From an uncultured bacterium (GTDB taxonomy: Bacteria > Acidobacteriota > UBA890): DNA of 10,820 nt. The stretch covers positions 1 through 10,820 of the forward strand of contig CALAKE010000776.1 of the NCBI GenBank assembly GCA_937922775.1. Reading direction: 5' to 3'. Made by a program: the position numbers and the translations under genes. Of the stretch, positions 1 to 6,344 are shown piece by piece (positions within the stretch are counted from its first letter, which is position 1; the number at the start of each line of letters is the position of its first letter). The notes under the pieces were generated by a model. It saw only the letters and a program-made list of their open reading frames with translations, made no database searches and was not told where the DNA came from.

Positions 1-846
1 AAAGCCGGTCTGGAGGTAGCGACAGGCTGGATACGTCTCCTCGCCGCTGGTCGCATCGGTGATCGCGATGAAGAACTGATCGTCGGGACTCGGCTCCGCC
101 ACCCAGGTCAGCAACACCAGGCGCAGATCCTCGCCGTGCAGACTGAAGGCCGCCTCGCCGTACCGCCAGGCCGGCCGCTCCCACCCACGCGTGTCGATCA
201 TGCGGATCTCCTCGGCTTCGTCGTAAGGCGTTACAGCGGCGGCTACCACGTACTCCGGGTCGGGAGGGAAGTACTCGAGACGGGTGAACTCCGCAAATGC
301 GGGCGTGCTGAAATCAAGGGCTCTGACCACCGCACCGAGGGTTCCCAGGGAATCCGAATAGACGATGTACTGGCCGATGCGCGCCCGAGCACCGCGGTCG
401 AATTCCATCTCGGAGAGCCGCAGCGCGGGCGCCCCGTCCACCCGCAGATCACCATCCAGGGCCCGGAGGAGGAAACCAACGGAGCCGTCGGCGGCCTCGC
501 TGCGGAGAATCTCGGCGTGCAGCGGCGCGACACTGGGGCCGAGCAGGGAAAGATCAGCGGATCCGTCCGCGCCGATCGTCGTGCGCTCCCTGTCGAGGCG
601 GGCAATGGCGACCACGGCAAGCGGGGAAAACTCTAGGCTGCCGAACTGCTCATCGCGCTCTGCCCGGCCCGCGAGAATCTCGGCCGCGTACTCTTCCGGA
701 TCGATCTCTTCGACCACGTAAGGCACCGTTGCTACGGTGTCGATGTCCTGCCGCGCACCCTCCCCTTCCGTACATGCCGCCAGCATCACGGTGAGAAGAA
801 GTACCAGTGCCAGCAACCCACTCCAGACCTGGGATCTTCGAAGCAT
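1..846 (-). CDS. DUF1684 family lipoprotein, 3' end cut off by window edge
   Basis: The reading frame opens at ATG 846-844 and stays open for 282 codons to the window edge, so the C-terminus is missing. The N-terminus is a clear lipoprotein signal: arginines at 3 and 4, a Leu/Val-rich core, and lipobox LAAC with Cys25 as the probable lipidation site. The rest matches my memory of DUF1684 proteins: a segment like FGSLEFSPLAVVAIARL near residue 65, a TIGADGSADL stretch, the LEYFPPDPEYVV motif, and ITDATSGEETYPACRYL just before the edge. The family's Asn/Pro/Cys-rich C-terminal motif should lie just outside. Its biochemical role is unknown to me. The ATG directly abuts the stop of the upstream amidohydrolase, so the two are very probably one transcript with coupled translation. 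The family call is firm; function is not assigned. Confidence 0.85.
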   Translation of the reverse strand, partial: MLRRSQVWSGLLALVLLLTVMLAACTEGEGARQDIDTVATVPYVVEEIDPEEYAAEILAGRAERDEQFGSLEFSPLAVVAIARLDRERTTIGADGSADLSLLGPSVAPLHAEILRSEAADGSVGFLLRALDGDLRVDGAPALRLSEMEFDRGARARIGQYIVYSDSLGTLGAVVRALDFSTPAFAEFTRLEYFPPDPEYVVAAAVTPYDEAEEIRMIDTRGWERPAWRYGEAAFSLHGEDLRLVLLTWVAEPSPDDQFFIAITDATSGEETYPACRYLQTGF

Positions 847-3800
847 CTATCGTCTCGGGATGTCGTTGTGCCAGAAAAACGGCGGGAACGGAACCTGCTG
901 CGGCCACACCTGATCAAGCGTCTCGGCATCGTACACCGCACCGTTCTTGACCACGTAGCGGATATCCACGGTGGTGGAGAGATCAGCCAGCGGGTTGCGG
1001 TTCAGGACGACGAGGTCGGCCAGCTTCCCGGGTTCGATCGTGCCGAGATCTTCTCCCATGCCGATGCCCTCGGCCCCCATCCGTGCTGCGACGACAAGAG
1101 CTTCGAACGGGGAGAGGCCCCCTTCCGCCATCGCCCACAATTCCCAGTGGTAACCGAGCCCTTGCTGTTCACCGTGCGCCCCGACCATGATGGTGCCGCC
1201 GGCCCTCATGATGTCCGCAGCACCTTTGGCAACCAGCGGAAAATGGTAGTCGTCCTCGAGCACGAGGCTGCGCCGACGCGCCTGGCGATCCACTCGGTCG
1301 TGCGGAGTAAACCGTCGCAGCTTCTGGTCGGCATGGATGTCGTAGCTCTGGCGATAGTAGTTCTGGCCGTCGGGGCCACCGAACGCCACCACCAGAGTCG
1401 GCGTATACGCGGTGCCGGCGCGCGCAACCAACTCGATCACGTCGCGATAGATCGGCACCACGGGAAGGGAGTGCTCGAAGCCCGTGTACCCGTCGAGCAC
1501 CATGCTGAGGTCCTGCTTGAGCTCACCGCCTCCTTCGGCGGTGATACTGATTCCCACCTCGCGGGCCGCCTGTGCCAACCATTGACGCTGGATGCGTCGC
1601 GGCTGCAAGTACTCCTTCAGGAAGGTGGCCCCTTGTGCCTTGTAGCGACGTGCCAGCGCCAGAGCGTCTTCATAGGACTCGATGGTCGCTTCCCACGTCG
1701 TCATCGCCGCACCGGTGCTGGTGATGCGAGGCCCCGCAATCGCGCCCGCTTCAACCATTTCGGCGTAGGCGAAGACCTGATTGTTGGCATTGGAGGGATC
1801 ACGGGTGGCAGTGACTCCGTAAGCCAGATTGGCGGCGTACGGCCAGACGCGGTCGGGAAAAACATCCGGGTTCGCCGACATGTGTGCGTGGGCATCAACG
1901 AAGCCCGGGACGATTGTCTTTCCCGAAACATCGATCACCGTCGCACCACGTGGGATGTCGATGCGATTGGTAGGGCCGACCTCGGCGATGCGGTCACCAT
2001 CGATCAAGACAGTGCCGGGCTCGATAACTTGATCATCGACCAATGTGACGAGGCGTGCGCCGCGCAGAGCCACCATGCCCTCCGGCTTCGCGTGCGGCAC
2101 CCTGAGCTCGACGGAAAAAGTCTCCGGTCGGGGCAGCGCTGACGACGTGTCCGCTTCGGTCGCCTCCTGCGCGGCGGCTTCTCCACCCTCTCGAGGAACC
2201 TGCGGACGACGGCTCCTGAGTTGCTCGACGGCGAGGCTCGAGAACGTGCCCGCAAAGCTCCATGTAATGGTTTGGCCGTCCTCGGTCCATGCAACGTTCC
2301 CGCCACCTTCGCGCGTCACTTGCCAGACGGGCACGGCGGCAGCGGTGGGGGTAATCGCCACGGGATCGCCCGTGGCCCGCGGCACTGCGGCGAGATAGAC
2401 GTTTCCCTGGTGAGTGAAGAGCACTTGCGTACCGTCAGGGGAAACCGCAACCTCGACGCCGTAACCGCTGATGGTGGCGTGGCGTCTCTTGTCGACGCCG
2501 TCGGTGCGGATCGAAACGACGGTGCTCGGAGGAAACGATTCACCCGGACGATATTCACCGGTCTCGAGATAGTAGATGCGCCCGCCGTCGCCTGAGAACT
2601 TCGGCGCTACCCATGCGCCGGGTGCCGCTGTTATGACTGTCGACGGACCGCCCTCGGCGGATACCGTGCGGATCTCCTTGATGTCGCTCGAATCCTCCGA
2701 CAACCAGCCACGTGCCGAACCCATCACATACGTCACGCTTTCACCGTCCGGCGAGAAGGAGGGGTTGGCGTAGTACCCCGCCGACTCACCCAGGGCAACC
2801 GGCGTACCACCCGTTGCGGGGATCTTCCAGATCTGCCCTCCTTCGGAGTCCGACCACGAGACGTACACGATCCACTGCCCGTCAGGGGAGAAAGCGGGCA
2901 TGTACTCTCGATGCTCCGCACCGGTCAGTCGCCGCGGCGAACCACCCGGCAGATCTACCGCCCACAGCTTGCCGACCGCACTGAACACCACCTGGGATCC
3001 ATCGGGCGAACGACGCATCCAGCGGAGTTGGCGAACCTGAAAGTCATCGCCATCGACCGAGAAGGGAAATGAAACCAGCGGCGCCAACTCTTGACGAACG
3101 GTTGCGTTGAAATTCACCGCGCGAACATCAGGCTCCCCCGCTTCATCCTCGATCCTCAGACGACGCAGCTTTCCACCCATGGTGAGAACCACCTCCTTGC
3201 TGTCAGGCGTGAAGCCATAGCCTGGCAAGAGGTCCTCGATGACGAAGCCTTCCTGGTTGTCACGGGTGATCGGATAGGCAAGCCAGCGCTCCTCACGAGT
3301 CTGGAGGTTGCGGGCACGTAGCCCGGTATTCGCGTCGTAGCGGGTGGCGTAGATGAGGTATCTGCCATCCGGTGTGACTCGTGGCGACAACCCTCCGCCG
3401 TACGCCGCCGTCAGAGTTTCCAGATCGCCGGTGTCACGGTTGATCCGACGAACTTGGAAGCGGCCCGGTGGGGCGTTGTAGCTGAAGCGCGCAGCGCTAC
3501 TGGAAAAGTAGATGTATTTTCCGTCGGGCGAAAACGACGGGCTCGCGGCAACCGTCGCCACTCCTTCTCCCTTGGTAATCGGGATGCCACTGCCGCCGTC
3601 GATGTGAAACATCCATAGCTCGATCTTGCGACTCGCCCAGTTGCTGGGGTAGGCACCCCAGCGCCGGGCAACCAGATACTGGCCGTCCGGAGACCAAGAG
3701 GGTGAGCCGTACATCTGCTCCTTGGATTGGGTGATCGGGCGGGCACCCGAGCCATCGGCGTTCATGACCCAGATGTTGTCGGTGCCGTCGCGATCAGAGA

Positions 3801-4134
3801 TGAACGCGATCTTCCTGCCGTCGGGCGAGTATCTAGGTTGAGTGTCCCAGGCCATACCTCGCGCGAGGAGATTCGCATCGCCCCCTTCGATGGGCAGCAC
3901 GTAGAGATCCCCGAGGAGGTCGAAGACAACGCTACTGCCGTCCGGGGATACATCCGCGGACATCCAAGTGCCCTCGTCGGTAGTGAACTCGATCACCCTA
4001 GTGGGCTCGAGAATCAGGCTCGACCCGGGGTTCTGGGCGACGACCAGCGACGGCAGCAGCAGGATCAGTGATAGCCCGAGCACCACAGAGGTTCGTGAGG
4101 CCCGAGGTCGTCCCGTAGCACAGCGGCTTCTCAT
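847..4134 (-). CDS. Secreted PD40 beta-propeller / amidohydrolase fusion
   Basis: This is a 1095-residue exported protein. Residues 1-33 form a signal peptide: an Arg-rich start, a VVLGLSLILLLPSLVV core, and a probable cut after VVA. Residues about 45-640 carry about twelve PD40/TolB-type strands of the pattern xSPDGxxI/VxF, for example YSPDGRKIAFIS, FSPDGKYIYFSS and VSPDGTQVLFTH, enough for two six-bladed propellers (inference). Residues about 685-1080 are an amidohydrolase of the imidazolonepropionase-like type. It has HAH metal ligands at 749 and 751, a KEYLQP segment with Lys840 as likely bridging lysine, FEHS with His888, and the closing motif IEPGKLADLVVLNRNPLADL. Where many relatives have a GSD-type Asp, this protein reads MVGAHGEQQG, which I believe is usual in this propeller-fused subfamily. 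It probably hydrolyses a peptide-like or cyclic amide substrate outside the cytoplasm; the substrate is unknown. The Shine-Dalgarno is weak, so the start rests on the signal peptide. Confidence 0.93.
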   Translation of the reverse strand: MRSRCATGRPRASRTSVVLGLSLILLLPSLVVAQNPGSSLILEPTRVIEFTTDEGTWMSADVSPDGSSVVFDLLGDLYVLPIEGGDANLLARGMAWDTQPRYSPDGRKIAFISDRDGTDNIWVMNADGSGARPITQSKEQMYGSPSWSPDGQYLVARRWGAYPSNWASRKIELWMFHIDGGSGIPITKGEGVATVAASPSFSPDGKYIYFSSSAARFSYNAPPGRFQVRRINRDTGDLETLTAAYGGGLSPRVTPDGRYLIYATRYDANTGLRARNLQTREERWLAYPITRDNQEGFVIEDLLPGYGFTPDSKEVVLTMGGKLRRLRIEDEAGEPDVRAVNFNATVRQELAPLVSFPFSVDGDDFQVRQLRWMRRSPDGSQVVFSAVGKLWAVDLPGGSPRRLTGAEHREYMPAFSPDGQWIVYVSWSDSEGGQIWKIPATGGTPVALGESAGYYANPSFSPDGESVTYVMGSARGWLSEDSSDIKEIRTVSAEGGPSTVITAAPGAWVAPKFSGDGGRIYYLETGEYRPGESFPPSTVVSIRTDGVDKRRHATISGYGVEVAVSPDGTQVLFTHQGNVYLAAVPRATGDPVAITPTAAAVPVWQVTREGGGNVAWTEDGQTITWSFAGTFSSLAVEQLRSRRPQVPREGGEAAAQEATEADTSSALPRPETFSVELRVPHAKPEGMVALRGARLVTLVDDQVIEPGTVLIDGDRIAEVGPTNRIDIPRGATVIDVSGKTIVPGFVDAHAHMSANPDVFPDRVWPYAANLAYGVTATRDPSNANNQVFAYAEMVEAGAIAGPRITSTGAAMTTWEATIESYEDALALARRYKAQGATFLKEYLQPRRIQRQWLAQAAREVGISITAEGGGELKQDLSMVLDGYTGFEHSLPVVPIYRDVIELVARAGTAYTPTLVVAFGGPDGQNYYRQSYDIHADQKLRRFTPHDRVDRQARRRSLVLEDDYHFPLVAKGAADIMRAGGTIMVGAHGEQQGLGYHWELWAMAEGGLSPFEALVVAARMGAEGIGMGEDLGTIEPGKLADLVVLNRNPLADLSTTVDIRYVVKNGAVYDAETLDQVWPQQVPFPPFFWHNDIPRR

Positions 4135-4232
4135 GGGCTGACTCGTTCCCTATGACAGAGGTCAGATCTCAGACTCCAGCCTGACCCGAGGCAAGACAAG
4201 TTTCACGCTCTGGCGCTCCCCAACAAACAGAT

Positions 4233-4262
4233 AGACTACTGGCCCCGGCCTGCGTTTCTCAA
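4233..4262 (-). promoter_or_regulatory. Candidate sigma70-type promoter for the PD40-amidohydrolase gene
   Basis: Read on the minus strand, TTGAGA (4262-4257, five of six matches to TTGACA) and TAGTCT (4238-4233, three of six matches to TATAAT) are separated by 18 bases. A GC-rich GGCCCCGGCC element lies in the spacer. This would leave a leader of about 95 bases before ATG 4134. The -10 is poor, so the call is weak. Confidence 0.25.
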
Positions 4263-4360
4263 TGGTTCGCACCTGCCTGATCGCAGAGTCACAAGAGAAT
4301 CACTTGGAGAACCTCGGGCTTGGCTCTGCCGGGAAGCAAGGTAAAGCAGGCCGAGCTCAG

Positions 4361-4388
4361 TTGACCTCGCCGGCCCATATTCCATACT
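4361..4388 (+). promoter_or_regulatory. Candidate sigma70-type promoter for the YtcJ-like amidohydrolase gene
   Basis: TTGACC (4361-4366) and CATACT (4383-4388) are separated by 16 bases. They match the consensus boxes at five of six and four of six positions. The leader would be about 75 bases. It is the best pair I could see upstream of this gene, but no transcript evidence is available. Confidence 0.35.
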
Positions 4389-4450
4389 CTCCCCGTGAGC
4401 ATCGACGCCAGCCCACTACACCCATGACCGTGCCTCTCCAGGCAGCGGAA

Positions 4451-4467
4451 TCCTCCGGAGGACCTCC
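4451..4467 (+). promoter_or_regulatory. Ribosome binding site inside a palindrome
   Basis: GGAGGA at 4457-4462 is a strong Shine-Dalgarno, eight bases before ATG 4471, and fixes that start. It is preceded directly by TCCTCC (4451-4456) and followed by CCTCC (4463-4467). The site is therefore flanked on both sides by sequences complementary to it. The zero- and one-base loops are too tight for a simple hairpin, but either copy could pair with the site in a dimer or a rearranged fold. Confidence 0.7.
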
Positions 4468-4470
4468 CCC

Positions 4471-6216
4471 ATGAGAATGCGCTCTTTCTGCTTTCTTCTT
4501 GCGGTTGTCTTGACGATGGCAATCGCCTGTGCCCCAGCCTCCAGCGAGGAGCCGGCCGACCTGGTGGTCCACAACGGCAAGGTGGTCACGGTCGACGAGG
4601 CCGTGCCGGAAGCCGAAGCCGTCGCTGCGAGGGCTGGCCGTATCGTCTTCGTCGGCAGCAGCGCCGAAGCCCAGGCGTTTATCGGCCCTGACACCGAGGT
4701 CATCGACCTCGATGGCAAGCTACTGATCCCGGGCTTCATGGAAGGACACGGCCACTTCATGGGCATTGGCAACGCAATGATGAACGTCAACCTCATGGGA
4801 ACGACGTCCTATCAGGAGGTCATCGATCGGGTCGTCGCCGCAGCCGCCGACGCGGAACCCGGCGAGTGGATCATCGGGAGGGGCTGGCACCAGAGCAAAT
4901 GGAACCCGATGCCCGATCGCACAGTGAGAGGATTCCAGACTCACCACGCTTTGAGCGAGGTCACGCCTGACAACCCGGTGTACCTGTCGCATGCCAGTGG
5001 TCATGCTTCGTTCGCCAACGCCCTCGCCATGGAGCTCGGTGGTATCGATCGCAACTCCCCTCAACCCGAGGGTGGGGAGATCATCAAGGATGAGAATGGA
5101 GATCCGACCGGTATCTTCGTCGAGCGAGCCGGCCGCGGCATCGGTCGCGCGCGGGCCGAGGCCGAGTCGAACCTGACCGAGGAGGACCGGCTGGCACGGC
5201 GCTGGCGGCAGCTCGAGCTCGCCGACCAGGAGGTGGTCAGCAACGGGATCACTAGTTTCCACGACGCCGGCTCTGGTGAGGGGACGATCGATTTCTTCAA
5301 GGAGGCCATCGATCAGGGCCGGCTGAACGTGCGCCTGTACGTCATGTTGAGTGGCGGCATCGACGGCAATGATCCCAACTGGCAGGAAGACTACGTCGAG
5401 ACGCTCGGCCGAGTCCGGACGATCGGCTATGGGAACGACATGCTGACGGTCAGGTCCATCAAGATGATGATGGACGGTGCGCTCGGCCCGCGCGGCGCAT
5501 GGTTGCTCGAGCCGTACGAGGACGATATTCACAACAGCGGCCACAACACTGGTTCCATCGAGGCGATGAATACGGTCGCCAACCTGGCCCTGGAGAATGA
5601 CTATCAGCTCTGCATCCACGCAATCGGCGATCGTGGCAATCAGGAAGTCCTCAACATCTACCAACAGGCCTACGAGGCGCACCCCGAGGCGGCGACCGAC
5701 GCTCGCTTTCGTGTCGAGCACTCACAGATCCTCGACGCAGAGGACATCCCCCGGTTTGCGGAGCTCGGCGTAGTCGCCTCGATGCAGGGAATCCACTGCA
5801 CCTCGGATGCTCCCTATGTGCCGGCGAGGATCGGTGATGCACGTTCCGAGGAGGGGGCCTACGTGTGGCAGAAGTTGATGGACACGGGCGCCGTCGTCAC
5901 CAACGGCACCGACGCGCCGGTGGAGGATGTCAGCCCCATAGCCTCCTACTACGCCACGGTCAGCCGCATGATGCCGAGCGGCGAGCGCTTCTATCCCGAC
6001 CAGGCGATGAATCGCCTCGAGGCTCTCGAGTCCTACACTATCAATGTCGCCTATTCCGCCTTCGAGGAAAACCTCAAGGGTTCGGTCGAGGTGGGTAAGT
6101 TGGCTGACTTCGCCATCCTCTCGCAGGACATCCTGACGATCCCCGAGGAGCAAATCCCCGCCACCGAGGTGCTGTACACTATCGTTGGAGGAAAGGTCGT
6201 CTACGAGGCGCACTAG
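4471..6216 (+). CDS. YtcJ-like amidohydrolase, predicted lipoprotein
   Basis: This 581-residue metal-dependent hydrolase belongs to the amidohydrolase 3 (YtcJ-like) group. A lipoprotein signal peptide ends in MAIAC with Cys20 as the lipid anchor, so the enzyme should sit on a membrane facing the periplasm. The N-terminal part DLVVHNGKVVTVDEAVPEAEA is the usual small beta domain. The catalytic barrel shows the metal ligands HGH (93 and 95), the likely bridging lysine in IKMMMDGALGPRGAW (Lys331), HAIGDRGN (His383), VEHSQ (His417) and NGTDAPVED (Asp481). The C-terminus closes with GKLADFAILSQDI and a strand ending GGKVVYEAH. All key residues are present and the length is normal for the group, so it is probably active. 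The substrate, an amide or related bond, is not predictable. It is divergent from the PD40-amidohydrolase gene, and a kinase follows after 128 bp. Confidence 0.93.
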   Translation: MRMRSFCFLLAVVLTMAIACAPASSEEPADLVVHNGKVVTVDEAVPEAEAVAARAGRIVFVGSSAEAQAFIGPDTEVIDLDGKLLIPGFMEGHGHFMGIGNAMMNVNLMGTTSYQEVIDRVVAAAADAEPGEWIIGRGWHQSKWNPMPDRTVRGFQTHHALSEVTPDNPVYLSHASGHASFANALAMELGGIDRNSPQPEGGEIIKDENGDPTGIFVERAGRGIGRARAEAESNLTEEDRLARRWRQLELADQEVVSNGITSFHDAGSGEGTIDFFKEAIDQGRLNVRLYVMLSGGIDGNDPNWQEDYVETLGRVRTIGYGNDMLTVRSIKMMMDGALGPRGAWLLEPYEDDIHNSGHNTGSIEAMNTVANLALENDYQLCIHAIGDRGNQEVLNIYQQAYEAHPEAATDARFRVEHSQILDAEDIPRFAELGVVASMQGIHCTSDAPYVPARIGDARSEEGAYVWQKLMDTGAVVTNGTDAPVEDVSPIASYYATVSRMMPSGERFYPDQAMNRLEALESYTINVAYSAFEENLKGSVEVGKLADFAILSQDILTIPEEQIPATEVLYTIVGGKVVYEAH

Positions 6217-6250
6217 TCACATTCCAGGCATCGAACTCCCGGCCGAGCAG

Positions 6251-6279
6251 CCCGCCGCAGCAGAAGACCTCCGGGCGGG
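6251..6279 (+). terminator. Weak hairpin downstream of the YtcJ-like gene
   Basis: CCCGCC (6251-6256) and GGCGGG (6274-6279) can form a six-base-pair GC stem around a 17-base loop, about 35 bases past the stop codon. No T-run follows, so intrinsic termination is doubtful. It may simply reflect the high GC content. Confidence 0.2.
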
Positions 6280-6344
6280 GGTTCGTGCACCGAGGACGGC
6301 CACGGGTCGGACAAGTAGGAAGTACTCCAGCGGATGACTCCGAC

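Larger units (their letters stand above)
4135..4470. other. Divergent intergenic region between two amidohydrolase genes
   Basis: This 336-bp gap separates the start codons of two oppositely transcribed genes and must hold both promoters. One candidate is seen for each direction, listed separately. A short plus-strand frame from 4262 to 4474 has no recognisable motif and runs into the next start codon; I do not count it as a gene. No tRNA or riboswitch was recognised. Confidence 0.6.

Noticed and set aside
136..636. Plus-strand open frame of 166 codons near the left edge
   Set aside because: The minus strand here encodes the DUF1684 lipoprotein with a lipobox and family motifs, which explains the region better.
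868..2142. Long plus-strand open frame (424 codons) opposite the PD40-amidohydrolase gene
   Set aside because: It lies fully antisense to a gene with clear catalytic motifs, shows no domain and no ribosome site, and such frames are common opposite GC-rich genes.
4262..4474. Small plus-strand frame in the divergent gap
   Set aside because: It has no ribosome site or domain, overlaps the strong Shine-Dalgarno and start of the YtcJ-like gene, and lies across both promoter candidates.
4720..5721. Minus-strand open frame (333 codons) opposite the YtcJ-like gene
   Set aside because: It covers the coding strand of the metal-binding motifs, has no recognisable domain, and is a codon-bias shadow.
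6285..6344. GTG-initiated N-terminal extension of the kinase
   Set aside because: The 20 added residues look like untranslated sequence, while ATG 6345 gives the typical family start with a nearby GGATGA.
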